From CBDHDN01 sp965261585 (lineage in GTDB: Bacteria > Pseudomonadota > Alphaproteobacteria > UBA6615), in the NCBI GenBank assembly GCA_965261585.1, contig CBDHDN010000069.1:62001-126000 (forward strand): a stretch of 64,000 nt of DNA. Reading direction: 5' to 3'. Below are positions 8,369 to 17,605 of this stretch, piece after piece; within the stretch, counting starts at the first letter, position 1; each line of letters begins with the position of its first letter. The position numbers were made by a program, and so were the translations under genes. The notes beneath the pieces were generated by a model, which saw only the letters and a list, made by a program, of their open reading frames with translations, was not told the DNA's origin and searched no databases.

Positions 8369-9274
8369 TCATGCGGCGGGCCTGATTGAGATCGCGGCGT
8401 GCCACGCCTGACGAGCTTGAGCGGGGCTCAGGTAGCCGTTCTTTTCGACGATCCACTGGGCATTGTAGAGTTCGACGAAGTCGCGGACGGCGTCCCGCAG
8501 CTCCGCGATGTTGCGGTAGATGCGACCATGGATGATCTGTTCCTTCAGCGTGCGATTGAACCGCTCGGCGACGCCGTTGGTCTGGGGCTCGGCGACGAAG
8601 GCGTAGGACGGCTGGATGCCCCAGAACTTGATCTGGTTGGTGAAGTGGTCCGACAGATACTGGGAGCCGTGATCCATCCGCAAGGCCAGCCCCCGAGCCG
8701 CGCCGGCCGCGGTCGAGCCATACAGCCCGGCAAGCCCCATGGAGATCGGCTGCAGGGCGGCGAAGCGGTCGCCGCGCTTGCAGACATGCCAGCCGACACA
8801 CTCGGCGTTCCAATGCTCGACGGCGGTGAAGATCCAGCCCCAGCCGTCGTCCACCGTGAACACCCGAACGCCATCGGTGCCCCACATGAGGTTCGGGGCA
8901 TGAGTGATGATCTCACCGTCATGGGGATTGCCGCCACGGCGGCGGCAGCGATGGGGCGAGAGCAGATTGTTCTCGCGCATCAGGCGGAGCACCCGCTTGC
9001 GGGCAACCCGGATGTCGCGACAGACCCGAAGCCGAGCCCAGACCTTGCGGTAGCCCTCGCCCTCCCAGGGCGATGCCTCCAGGTCGGCTTCGATCGCCAC
9101 CAGCAGCGCCTGGTCCGAGATCGCGGGCTTCGGTCCCCGACGCTTTGCCGGCGGCTGCTCGGCGTGCTGGCCGGAGGTCATGGCGTAGAACGAGGAGCGG
9201 GCCATGCCCCAGGCGGCGCAGACCCGCCGCAGGCCGTAGGCCAGACCCGTGCCGGGCGAGGTGGCGGCACTCAT
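8369..9274 (-). CDS. IS3-family OrfB, DDE transposase, copy B
   Basis: Intact 301-residue integrase-core transposase. The N-terminal part carries an HTH_21-like segment (YGLRRVCAAWGMARSSFYAM). The DDE residues are the D in WGTDGV, the D in RMDHGSQYLS and the E in NGVAERFNRTLKEQ. The C-terminal YNAQWIVEKNGYLSPAQAR is typical of IS3 OrfB. The start ATG overlaps the orfA stop by ATGA. It includes the 13 residues (HWNAECVGWHVCK) lost from copies C and D. It is the only complete orfB in the window. Confidence 0.92.
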   Translation of the reverse strand: MSAATSPGTGLAYGLRRVCAAWGMARSSFYAMTSGQHAEQPPAKRRGPKPAISDQALLVAIEADLEASPWEGEGYRKVWARLRVCRDIRVARKRVLRLMRENNLLSPHRCRRRGGNPHDGEIITHAPNLMWGTDGVRVFTVDDGWGWIFTAVEHWNAECVGWHVCKRGDRFAALQPISMGLAGLYGSTAAGAARGLALRMDHGSQYLSDHFTNQIKFWGIQPSYAFVAEPQTNGVAERFNRTLKEQIIHGRIYRNIAELRDAVRDFVELYNAQWIVEKNGYLSPAQARQAWHAAISIRPAA

Positions 9275-9681
9275 CGCCGCGACCTCCGCCGCCCCAAAGG
9301 GCCGAAGGTCTCCGTCTTGGCCTCCAGCAGCTCCACCTGCATGGTCAACTCTCCGATCCGCTTCATGGCGCTATCCAGTTCCGCCTGCACCGGATCGCCC
9401 TTGCGTTGCTTGAGCGAGGCGTCGATCCCGCCGATCGCTTTCTCACGCCACTGCTCGAGCCGGAAGATCTCTACGCCCAACTGGCGCGACAGAAGTTGCA
9501 CCGGCTCGTCACGCAAAAGCCGCAGAACGACCTCACGCTTGCGCGCCACCGTCCATCGCTGGCCAAGTCCCAGCGGGCCTGCCGGCAAAGCCTGGCCTGG
9601 GGAAAACGTGGACGAGCCAAGCTCGCCCGCATTTACCACAGGCCCATCAACAGCAACTTTCTTCCCAAAATTATCGGTCAT
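9271..9681 (-). CDS. IS3-family OrfA (HTH), copy B
   Basis: Same 136-residue OrfA as in copy A, differing at one residue near the N-terminus (DNFGKK instead of DNFEKK). The ATG is preceded by the same AAGGAGG ribosome binding site. It contains the helix-turn-helix and the C-terminal coiled segment, and it couples to orfB through an ATGA overlap. Confidence 0.88.
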   Translation of the reverse strand: MTDNFGKKVAVDGPVVNAGELGSSTFSPGQALPAGPLGLGQRWTVARKREVVLRLLRDEPVQLLSRQLGVEIFRLEQWREKAIGGIDASLKQRKGDPVQAELDSAMKRIGELTMQVELLEAKTETFGPLGRRRSRR

Positions 9682-9874
9682 GTTCCGGTCCTCCTTGGAC
9701 ACTTCGATTAAGCCAATTCTGTGTCCAAGGAAATCGGGTCCGACTCACACCGCAAAATTGAGGATCGTGCGGTAGGCGCGTAGGCATCGGTCCAGGCCGC
9801 TTTTACTGCCGTCGTCCAGGGCGAGCCGAGGCAGCAGCGGCGGCGTGACGCCCGCGTAGTCGGGGCCACTGGCC

Positions 9875-11390
9875 CTATTTGGGGACCCCGGCCTTGCGCA
9901 GTCCTTCGAGATAATGGTCCATCGACGCTCTGTCCGTGTAGAGATGGCCGTCGCGAACCAGCGAGATCGAGAAATCGGGTCGTGCCGCGAGGCACTCCGC
10001 GAGAAAGCGCCGGGCCTCTTCTTGTTCCCCGAGGAAGCCGAGGCTGGACAGCAGGGCGGCATAGCGCGACCACTGGAACCCCTGCTGCTGCAGCGCCTTG
10101 CGCGCCCAGGTGGCGGCGTCGGGATACTCTCGTTTCACCAGATACGCCTCGGCCAGACGCACCATGAATGAGCCCATGTGCTGATCGCGCGGGCTCAGTC
10201 GAATGGCCCCTTCGAGATGGGCTATGGCCTCGTCGGGCCGGCCGGAGAACGTGGCGGCCGCGCCCAGCCCGTAGTGGGCCCAGGCGAGACTAGGATTGAG
10301 CTCGATCGCCAGCTGCAGCTCGGGGATCGCCTGGGCATGCTCGAGCCTGATCATGCGTGCCTTGCCCATGGCACAGTGGGCGGCGCCATCGTCAGGGTCC
10401 AGCTCGACCGCCCGCCGGGCGATCCGCAGCGCCATATCGCGGTTCGCCTTCTTCGAGTCCGCCAGACCGAGCACGACTTCGTAGTAGTAGGCGTCCACGA
10501 GTCCCGAACATGCCGGGCTCAAGGCAGGGTCCAACGCCAATGCCGCCTCGAACAAACGGCGCGCCTCCGCCAGGTCTTCCTTGGTGCGCTGATAGAGGTG
10601 CCACATGCCGCGCTGATAGAGTTCCCAGACCGTCAGGTCGTCCGCGGTCTTGGCGGTAGCGCGCTGCTGTTCCGCCTTGCCCAGCGCGGCGACAATGGCC
10701 TCGGTGATCTCGTCCTGGACCGCGAAGACATCCTCCAGCACCCGGTCGAAACGGTGCGCCCAGATCTGGTTGCCTGAGCCCGTGTCGCTCAGCTGCGCGG
10801 CAACACGGATGCGGTCGCCACCCTTGCGGACAGTGCCGTCCAGCACGTAGCGCACGCCGAGTTGGCGGCCGATGTGCCGCACATCGGTCGTGTGGCCCTT
10901 GTAGGTGAAGCTGGAATTCCGCGCGATGACCGTCAGCCACCGCATTCGGGACAGGGCCGTGATGATGTCCTCGGACACGCCGTCGGCGAAGTATTCCTGA
11001 ATTGTCCGCATCGCCGCCGAGGTTCCTGAAGGGCAACACGGCGATCGTCGGTTTTTCATCCGCCGCCGGGATGTCTTCCGCGCCGGCCGTGGGTGCCGCC
11101 GCCGCCCGCAATGCCTTCGGCGCTCCCGGCAGCACCATGTAGGCGTCGACGGGCTCGGCGATGTTCTTCAGGGCCTGCGGGCCGATGTCCTTGAACGCGT
11201 GGCCCGTCTTGTTGCGAACCTGTTCGTAGACGCTGCGCGATACGCAGATGCCGTCCGGTTCGGCCAGCGCCTCCAATCGGGCCGCGACGTTCACGCCGTC
11301 GCCGTAGATGTCGTCGCCTTCGATGATGACGTCGCCCAGGTTGATGCCGATACGGAACCGGATGCGTGTGCTCTCGTCGCGACCGCTTTC
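9875..11390 (-). pseudogene. Class III adenylate/guanylate cyclase with TPR tail, truncated and frameshifted
   Basis: Signalling protein that would make cyclic nucleotide. Going along the minus strand, the frame opens at the edge of IS3 copy C with RIRFRIGINLGDVIIEGDDI and YGDGVNVAARLEAL, the C-terminal half of a class III cyclase catalytic domain. A linker follows, then PTIAVLPFRNLGGD, the start of the usual periplasmic-type segment, and EYFADGVSEDIITALSR, then about seven TPR-like helices (AHYGLGAAATFSGRPDEAIAHLEGAI). The catalytic N-terminus is lost to the IS. One extra base near 11000 shifts the frame between GGDADN and QEYFADGV. Clearly non-functional as read. Confidence 0.8.
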
Positions 11391-12565
11391 GCCCGCTGGG
11401 ACTTGGCCAGCGATGGACGGTGGCGCGCAAGCGTGAGGTCGTTCTGCGGCTTTTGCGTGACGAGCCGGTGCAACTTCTGTCGCGCTAGTTGGGCGTAGAG
11501 ATCTTCCGGCTCGAGCAGTGGCGTGAGAAAACGATCGGCGGGATCGACGCCTCGCTCAAGCAACGCAAGGGCGATCCGGTGCAGGCGGAACTGGATAGCG
11601 CCATGAAGCGGATCGGAGAGTTGACCATGCAGGTGGAACTGCTGGAGGCCAAGACGGAGACCTTCGGCCCTTTGGGGCGGCGGAGGTCGCGGCGATGAGT
11701 GCCGCCACCTCGCCCGGCACGGGTCTGGCCTACGGCCTGCGGCGGGTCTGCGCCGCCTGGGGCATGGCCCGCTCCTCGTTCTACGCCATGACCTCCGGCC
11801 AGCACGCCGAGCAGCCGCCGGCAAAGCGTCGGGGACCGAAGCCCGCGATCTCGGACCAGGCGCTGCTGGTGGCGATCGAAGCCGACCTGGAGGCATCGCC
11901 CTGGGAGGGCGAGGGCTACCGCAAGGTCTGGGCTCGGCTTCGGGTCTGTCGCGACATCCGGGTTGCCCGCAAGCGGGTGCTCCGCCTGATGCGCGAGAAC
12001 AATAGGACTGCTCTCGCCCCATCGCTGCCGCCGCCGTGGCGGCAATCCCCATGACGGTGAGATCATCACTCATGCCCCGAACCTCATGTGGGGCACCGAT
12101 GGCGTTCGGGTGTTCACGGTGGACGACGGCTGGGGCTGGATCCTCACCGCCGTCGAGCGCGGCGACCGCTTCGCCGCCCTGCAGCCGATCTCCATGGGGC
12201 TTGCCGGGCTGTATGGCTCGACCGCGGCCGGCGCGGCTCGGGGGCTGGCCTTGCGGATGGATCACGGCTCCCAGTATCTGTCGGACCACTTCACCAACCA
12301 GATCAAGTTCTGGGGCATCCAGCCGTCCTACGCCTTCGTCGCCGAGCCCCAGACCAACGGCGTCGCCGAGCGGTTCAATCGCACGCTGAAGGAACAGATC
12401 ATCCATGGTCGCATCTACCGCAACATCGCGGAGCTGCGGGACGCCGTCCGCGACTTCGTCGAACTCTACAATGCCCAGTGGATCGTCGAAAAGAACGGCT
12501 ACCTGAGCCCCGCTCAAGCTCGTCAGGCGTGGCACGCCGCGATCTCAATCAGGCCCGCCGCGTGA
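11391..12565 (+). pseudogene. IS3 orfA/orfB remnants of copy C
   Basis: The orfA part lacks its start and has an in-frame TAG at 11486-11488 (CGCGCTAGTT where the other copies have CGCGCCAGTT). The orfB part starts normally at 11695. It then carries a four-base insertion near 12003 (ACAATAGGACTGC versus ACAATCTGC) that shifts the frame after RENN, and later the 39-base deletion that removes HWNAECVGWHVCK. The catalytic residues are still readable in pieces. Inactive. Confidence 0.85.
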
Positions 12566-12600
12566 GACAAACTTGTGTCCAAGGAACCGGGTGCGCTACA
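11391..12600 (+). mobile_element. IS3-family element, copy C (5'-truncated, decayed)
   Basis: The right end is intact (CCGGGTGCGCTACA, ending at 12600), but the first roughly 0.2 kb is missing; identity with the other copies begins at GCCCGCTGGGACTTGGCC. It fuses directly to the cyclase gene on its left. It shares with copy D a 39-base deletion in orfB and the neighbouring T-to-C change. It therefore descends from the same deleted lineage. Confidence 0.85.
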
Positions 12601-12663
12601 CGCATAGCTCGTATGACCATGCCTTGAGGACCGCGTGTTGCAAGGCGCCGTCCGGTCCGAAGG

Positions 12664-12953
12664 TCAGTCGCCGAAGCGGTCGACGAGGAAGTCGACGAAC
12701 GCGCGGACCTTCGCCGACAAATGCTGGCGGTGCGGGTAGACGGCGTAGACGCCGTGCGGCGGGCGCTCGTATTGCTCGAGCACCGGCTCGAGCAGGCCGG
12801 CGGGCGGGTGACGCCGAGCCCGGCGATGGCGAGGCCGGCTTCCATTTCGGCGCTGTTGCACAGGACGCGGGGCTTGATGTTGACGCCGATGCGGCCGCCC
12901 GCCGGGTCGTCGAACTCCCAGCGGTTCGGCCGCCTGTTTATAGGTGTAGCTAG
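12664..12953 (-). pseudogene. LysR-type regulator, 3' part
   Basis: C-terminal part of a LysR effector-binding domain. One frame reads NRWEFDDPAGGRIGVNIKPR and NSAEMEAGLAIAGLGV, and another reads VLEQYERPPHGVYAVYPHRQ and KVRAFVDFLVDRFGD, the standard LysR ending. The shift between them and an extra base near 12930 show more than one frameshift. The ISNCY element begins exactly at 12954 after a CTAG, separating this part from the 5' part at 14619-14805. Confidence 0.75.
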
Positions 12954-14614
12954 TGCCCATCCATAAACGACTAGATTTAGTGTAAGGCTGCGCGTTTGAG
13001 CGACGTGTTTTGTGGGTACGGGGGCTGTAGATGCGTTCCAGAGTCCAGTGACGGGGTGCCGGTGACGAGCGGCGCGTGATCGAGGCAGGCCGGCGGGATC
13101 GGCGGCCGTCGGTGCTGGTGGATCGGACGTGTCGGGTTGGCGGCTATGCCGGTTTGCGGCGGGCCAGCACGGCGAGGTTGTGGGCGACGACGGCGGCCCA
13201 GACGTAGGACTTGAAGTGTTCGAGCCCCTTCCAGGTGCAGCGGCCCAGACCGTAGGCGCGCTTGAGGCATGAGATGGCGGCCTCGATGCCGGCGCGGAAG
13301 TTGCGCAGTCGGCGGTAGACCCAGCGGCTCTTGACCATGTCGGTGATGGCAAGGCCGCATTTCTTGTGGAAGGCGACGTCCTCGACGCCCTTGTTCTTGG
13401 CGGCGGCGAGGTTGCCGGTGCTGGCGCAGCCGCCGTCGGCGGCGAGTTGCCTGGGCGGCCGGCCGTAGATCGCGATCTGGCGGTCGACCATGGGTACGAA
13501 GCGCTCGGCATCGGCCGGGTTGCCCTGCTCGACGACGATGTCGAGGATGAGACCGCTGGCGCCGCTGGCCAGGTTGAGCTTGTGGCCGTAGGAGACCTGG
13601 CGGCGGCTCTTGACGATGATGTCGCTATGGGGCTCGAACAGACTGACGAGCTTGTCGGCGGCCGGCACCTTCTCGCCATGCAAGACACGGCGCTCGGTCT
13701 GGTCGATGATGCGTTCGATCAGCGGCACGAAGTGTTCGGCCTCGGCGCGCCAGGCCGCGGCCACCGGCGCGGGATCGTCGGCCAGCCGCGCCATGGCGTC
13801 GTGCAGATAGGCGAGCGTCGCGCGGGTCTTGGCGAGCAGCTCGCGGTACAGCCGCTGCCGGTTGTTGCCACGACTGTACTCGATGGCGCGGGCGCGCTTC
13901 TTGGCCAGGCGCGTGTGGTCGCGCCAGGGCAAGGCGGGTAGCACGACGTCGGCTTGACGCAACAGCCGCACCATGACCCGCACGGCATCCCACAACAGGC
14001 TGGAGTCGGTGGGCGCATGGATGGCGGTCTCGGCGACCGTGCTGTCGAACCGGACCTTGGCGCCGCTCTCCAGCTTGGCCGTCGCGGCGCGCGCCAGCAG
14101 CATCCGGTTGAGGCACTCGAAGGTGGCGGCGGCGATGGCGCCGATGGCGCTGTGCAGCGCCGACTTCTTCGGCGACCAGCCGAACGGCAGTCGAGCGAAC
14201 GCGCGCAGCGATGCCGAATCCGACAGCAGAAAGGCCAGCTCCTCGTAGCTCAGCTGGAAGTACTGCTTGAGCAGCGCGCAGCGCAACGCCGCATCGGCGC
14301 TCAGCCCGTGGCGCCCGGTCTGCCTGACCCGACCGATGCCGAGGTCTGCGGCGACCAGGCGCACCACCGCGGCCTCGCCGTCGAGCCAGGCAGACATCGC
14401 CGCGAGTTCACGACCGATCTCGTGCGGCGAAAACAGATCGAATATACTGCCCTGGACGGTGCGCTCTTCGCGCATGGTCACCTCCGGCGGTTTGGTGTTT
14501 GCCTTTGGGTACAGTGGCTTGTTCCCAACAGCATAGCCGAAACCGCCGGAGCCTGGCTCCGAAAATAGACGATTCACTCAGTTATTTCAGTGTTTTAGCG
14601 TTTCCGGATGGGCA
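12954..14614 (-). mobile_element. ISNCY-family element with CTAG target duplication
   Basis: The ends are inverted repeats TGCCCATCCATAAACG and, at the other side, the complement of TGCCCATCCGGAAACG. CTAG is present at both flanks (12950-12953 and 14615-14618). Removing the element and one CTAG rejoins the LysR frame through DCTSYTYK, which supports a clean four-base target duplication. Total length is 1661 bases with one transposase gene. Confidence 0.85.
13144..14475 (-). CDS. ISNCY-family transposase
   Basis: Intact 443-residue transposase beginning MREERTVQGSIFDLFSPHEI. I chose this ATG because GGAGGTG lies four bases upstream; a longer frame would add 34 residues of doubtful sequence. 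The N-terminal DUF772-like part (LRCALLKQYFQLSYEELAFL, LPFGWSPKKSALHSAI) is followed by the DDE-type core: KVRFDSTVAE, YGHKLNLASG, LAADGGCAS and GIEAAISCLKRAYGLGRC. The closest group by memory is ISNCY (IS4/IS5-like fold). It reads in the same direction as the disrupted LysR gene. Confidence 0.88.
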   Translation of the reverse strand: MREERTVQGSIFDLFSPHEIGRELAAMSAWLDGEAAVVRLVAADLGIGRVRQTGRHGLSADAALRCALLKQYFQLSYEELAFLLSDSASLRAFARLPFGWSPKKSALHSAIGAIAAATFECLNRMLLARAATAKLESGAKVRFDSTVAETAIHAPTDSSLLWDAVRVMVRLLRQADVVLPALPWRDHTRLAKKRARAIEYSRGNNRQRLYRELLAKTRATLAYLHDAMARLADDPAPVAAAWRAEAEHFVPLIERIIDQTERRVLHGEKVPAADKLVSLFEPHSDIIVKSRRQVSYGHKLNLASGASGLILDIVVEQGNPADAERFVPMVDRQIAIYGRPPRQLAADGGCASTGNLAAAKNKGVEDVAFHKKCGLAITDMVKSRWVYRRLRNFRAGIEAAISCLKRAYGLGRCTWKGLEHFKSYVWAAVVAHNLAVLARRKPA

Positions 14615-14618
14615 CTAG

Positions 14619-14805
14619 CTAGTGCAGTCGTGCGCGGCCAGGTCAGCGGGGTGGGCCGGCCGGCCGCGGCGGTCCAAATAGGCCGGCGCCGCCACCGTCA
14701 GGCCGCGCGATGCGGTGATGCGCTGGCTCACCAGGTTCGAGTCCTTGAGCTCGGCGACGCGGATGACGACGTCGAAGCCCTCGTCCTCGCCGTCGCGCGA
14801 CATCC
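14619..14805 (-). pseudogene. LysR-type regulator, internal 5' part
   Basis: Reads GFDVVIRVAELKDSNLVSQR, then ITASRGLTVAAPAYLDRRG and HPADLAAHDC, a characteristic middle segment of the LysR effector domain. The DNA-binding N-terminus is absent: upstream of GEDEGFDVVIR the sequence changes into the antisense of a VOC fragment, so a deletion joined two unrelated genes near 14805. The frame continues through CTAG into the 3' part at 12664-12953 once the ISNCY element is removed. Confidence 0.75.
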
Positions 14806-14963
14806 CGATCACCGGCCGGTTCACGTTCAAGGACATGCGCAGCCTGTTCATCCGCGACCCCGACCGCAATGTCATCAAGCTCGACGAATACCCCGGCGCC
14901 AACCCGGAATCCCGCATGACCGCGGCCGGCGAGGCCATCGAGGCCTACGACGGCCACCCCTGA
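14805..14963 (+). pseudogene. VOC (glyoxalase-like) gene, 3' fragment
   Basis: The plus-strand frame reads FKDMRSLFIRDPDRNVIKLD then EYPGANPESRM, ending EAYDGHP. The segment F.RDPD.N.I.L.E is the usual C-terminal metal-ligand (Glu) region of VOC proteins. No start or first domain half is present; the sequence is fused at its 5' side to the LysR fragment on the other strand. About 50 residues remain. Confidence 0.6.
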
Positions 14964-14994
14964 CGGGGGCCTCCGGCCGGCGACGGGCCCGACC

Positions 14995-16515
14995 TCAGAG
15001 TGTCAGGTGGGGCCGGGCGGCGCGGTAGACGGTGTCGGTCAGGCCGTGGCTGCACAGCGCGACCTTGGCGGCGGAGACCAGGTGCACCCAGCGATAGGGC
15101 GGGCGCGTCGTCGCGTATTCCTCGACCGCCGCCTGATTGTGCTTGAGCGCGTGCATCTCCGAGAAATCGTCTCGGCAGATCACCTGAGCCAGTCGCGCAA
15201 AGTAGGCCGCCGCCTCGAAGCCGGCGTCGGCATAGCACTGCGCCAGCGCCAGCGTGTCCCGCGCCTCGGGGCCGAGCTGGATCCGCTCGACATGGCCGTC
15301 GGTCACGGCCAGCGCCGCGCCGCTGTCGCGCTCGCCGATCGCCGCACACAACGCGTCGATGAGTCCCTCTGCCGTATCCGGTATGTCCGGCCCCGTGTCA
15401 GCGTCGCCGCGTACCGGCCAGACCAGCCGGCCCTCGTGGAACCACACCTCCGGGCCGGTCGGCCAGCTCAGCAAGGCCAGCAGCTTGTGCCGCCGGCTGA
15501 CGCCCCTCAGGCGCAGCAGGTGGCGGCGCGCGTTGACGCCGGTGTGCAGGTGCACGTCGAACGGGTTGCCGCTGTTGCTGCGCAGGTGCAGCAGGCCGGC
15601 GGCGATCGACAGCGCCTCGCCGGCGCCCCCCAGTGACAGCCCCGCGGCGAGCGCCTCGGCAACCGGCCCTGCGACGTCGGCAAGCGTGTCCACGGCGCCG
15701 AGGCGCGCGCCGAGCGTGCCGACCACCTGGTCCTCGTCGTCGCCGGTCCGTTCCCTGAGGTCCGTGTCCAACAGGGCGTAGGTGTCGACCAGCGCCTCGA
15801 TCGCGGTGAAGCGCTCGTAGGAGCGGACCCGCCCGGCAATCTCATCCCGCCGCTCGGTGTGCGGGCTGGCCAGCGCCCGTGGGTTCGTCGCCAGGTAGCG
15901 GACCGGTGTGCGCAGCAGCACCGCGGCCCATTCCCAGCCGATACAGTCGAGCGCGCGCATCGTGAACAGCGGGTAGAGGAAGTAGTGGTCGTCCAGCGCG
16001 TTGCGCCGCAACGCCTCGCGCAGCATCAGGTCCAAGAGCTCGCCCGGCCCGTGGCTGGCGACGAGCGCCGGCAGCGCCCGCTCCGCGACGGTCGGATGCA
16101 GCCCCTCGATAGCGTGGGTGAACCCCTCGGGGTCCGGCGCGCCACCGCTGGCGGCGCCGTTGGCCCCGTTCAGCGCCGGCATGATCCACGGCCCCATGTC
16201 GGGCGCGTGGATGTGCTTGTTGGCGAGGGCGACGTTCTGCACCACCGGCAGCAGCGCCCAGTCGCCCGGCAGGCGCCGCGCCGTGTTGTAGACGGCATGG
16301 ATGCCGGAGACCGGATGCACGGGGCCGCCATGGTGGTCCGCCGGCAGTTCCGTGGATCGGCTGACCGCGAGGGCCGACGCCGCCAGCAACTTGGCCGGCG
16401 GCTCGCCCGCCCGCAGCCGCGCGATCGTCGCCGCGACGATCTCGTCGGGCGCCGTCTCCTCGACCAGCCGGACGGCCGCCTCCATCGGCTCAGCAAACCT
16501 GACGGGCTCTGCCAT
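14995..16515 (-). CDS. 506-residue protein of unknown function (possibly questin-oxidase-like)
   Basis: Large soluble protein with no signal peptide or membrane segment. Notable features are a His-rich N-terminal third (ADHHGGPVHPVSGIHAVYN, NKHIHAPDMGPW), a central helical part (RRNALDDHYFLYPLFTMRAL, DCIGWEWAAVLLRTPVRYLA) and another His segment (NPFDVHLHTGVNARRHLL). Repeated His and Trp-rich helices of this kind occur in bacterial relatives of questin oxidase and in Rieske-associated proteins, but I cannot assign a family. The start is the ATG after the TTG at 16518. It follows the SDR gene by 110 bases in the same direction. Confidence 0.7.
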   Translation of the reverse strand: MAEPVRFAEPMEAAVRLVEETAPDEIVAATIARLRAGEPPAKLLAASALAVSRSTELPADHHGGPVHPVSGIHAVYNTARRLPGDWALLPVVQNVALANKHIHAPDMGPWIMPALNGANGAASGGAPDPEGFTHAIEGLHPTVAERALPALVASHGPGELLDLMLREALRRNALDDHYFLYPLFTMRALDCIGWEWAAVLLRTPVRYLATNPRALASPHTERRDEIAGRVRSYERFTAIEALVDTYALLDTDLRERTGDDEDQVVGTLGARLGAVDTLADVAGPVAEALAAGLSLGGAGEALSIAAGLLHLRSNSGNPFDVHLHTGVNARRHLLRLRGVSRRHKLLALLSWPTGPEVWFHEGRLVWPVRGDADTGPDIPDTAEGLIDALCAAIGERDSGAALAVTDGHVERIQLGPEARDTLALAQCYADAGFEAAAYFARLAQVICRDDFSEMHALKHNQAAVEEYATTRPPYRWVHLVSAAKVALCSHGLTDTVYRAARPHLTL

Positions 16516-16625
16516 CAACGCTACCTTGTTGCGGTTCCTACGGAAATTTGATGCATGATCTAGGGCAAACTATTACCTGATTGTCCAGCGTCGACCGGGT
16601 CCTGAACATATCGACCCGCGCCGGC

Positions 16626-17439
16626 TCAGGCCAAAACGCGTTTTGGCGGCGCCGCCGACACGCCCTCCAGGCCGCCGCTCACGCGCACGACTTCGCCGGT
16701 CATCCAGGCCGCCTCCGGCCCGCACAGGAAGGCGACGACGCGGGCGATATCGCCGGCCTCGCCCCAGCGGCCCAGCGGGATCGCCGCGCGCACCCGCTCG
16801 ATCATCTCGTCTTCGGTGATGCCCAGGCTGGCGCAGCGCTGCGCCATGACGGTGCGGTTGAACGCCGTGTAGACCGGCCCCGGGCAGACGGCGTTGACCC
16901 GCACGCCATAGGCCGCGAGCTCGAGCGCCGCCGTGCGCGTCAGGCTGATCACGCCGGCCTTCGCCACGTTGTAGGCGGCGACCAGCGCCGCCGGGTTCTG
17001 GCCGTTGATCGAGGCGACGTTGACGATCGTGCCCGCCTCCTGCGCCTCCATCAGGCGGCCGCCGGCGCGGCAGCAATAGAACGTGCCGGTCAGCGTGACG
17101 CCGATCACCCGGCTCCATTCGGCGTCGGTCAGCGCGACGATCGGCGCCACACTCTGGCCGACGCCGGCGTTGTTGACCAGCACGTCGAGCCGGCCATGCG
17201 CTGCCGCCACCGACGCGAAGAACGCGTCCACCGCGGCACTGTCCGCGACGTCCAGGGCGGCGGCCTCGACAGCCAGCCCGGCGGCGGCGAGGCCATCCGC
17301 CGCCGCCTGCGCCGTCGCCAGCTGTAGATCGGCGATGATCACGTTCGCGCCCCGCGTCGCCAGTTCCTCGGCGATCCCGAGGCCCAGCCCCCTGGGCCGC
17401 GCCCGTCACCACCGCCACGCGCCCTCGCTGATCGTTCAT
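16626..17439 (-). pseudogene. Short-chain dehydrogenase/reductase, frameshifted at the Gly-rich motif
   Basis: NAD(P)-dependent oxidoreductase of the classical SDR type. The start MNDQRGRVAVVTGAAQG follows GGGAGG. A run of five C on the plus strand (17388-17392) where four would keep the frame breaks the TGxxxGxG motif. The rest is complete in the next frame: NNAG, SING for the catalytic Ser region, YNVAK for Tyr-Lys, and the C-terminal GEVVRVSGGLEG. One base removed gives a normal protein of about 270 residues. Whether this is a real mutation or an assembly indel cannot be decided here. Substrate unknown. Confidence 0.8.
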
Positions 17440-17605
17440 CCCACTGTTCCTCCCGGTTGCACCCCCGACTACCGGCCTCTTGCCGCAGGGTGTCGCAGAC
17501 TTGGCCGTCTCGTTTCGCCGTGCCCGCGGCTTGCGTTTCCGGCCCGACGCGCAATACCCTGCGTTCCGATCCCCCGGGAATGCAAGCCGTCGGCGCAGGA
17601 CCAGG

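Larger units (their letters stand above)
8334..9747 (-). mobile_element. IS3-family element, copy B (best preserved)
   Basis: Complete 1414-base copy in inverse orientation to the other three. Both ends are intact (TGTAGCGCACCCGG at the orfB side and the complement of TGAGTCGGACCCG at the orfA side) and both reading frames are open. It interrupts the lyase gene on its left side. I found no short target duplication in the flanks (ccacttag versus caccgcaa). This is the likely source of active transposase for the family in this window. Confidence 0.85.

Noticed and set aside
3177..9747. IS3 copies A and B as ends of a composite transposon carrying EamA-CobW
   Set aside because: No target duplication joins the outer ends of A and B, A is flanked by its own 14-base repeat, and B has unrelated flanks.
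9748..9874. Minus-strand frame ending RTILNFAV beside IS3 copy B
   Set aside because: It overlaps the cyclase gene in another frame, has no ribosome binding site, and shows no family feature.
1511..14963. VOC 5' fragment (1511) and VOC 3' fragment (14805) as halves of one gene
   Set aside because: Intact, unrelated genes lie between, the middle of the protein is absent, and the two pieces do not overlap; they may come from different VOC genes.
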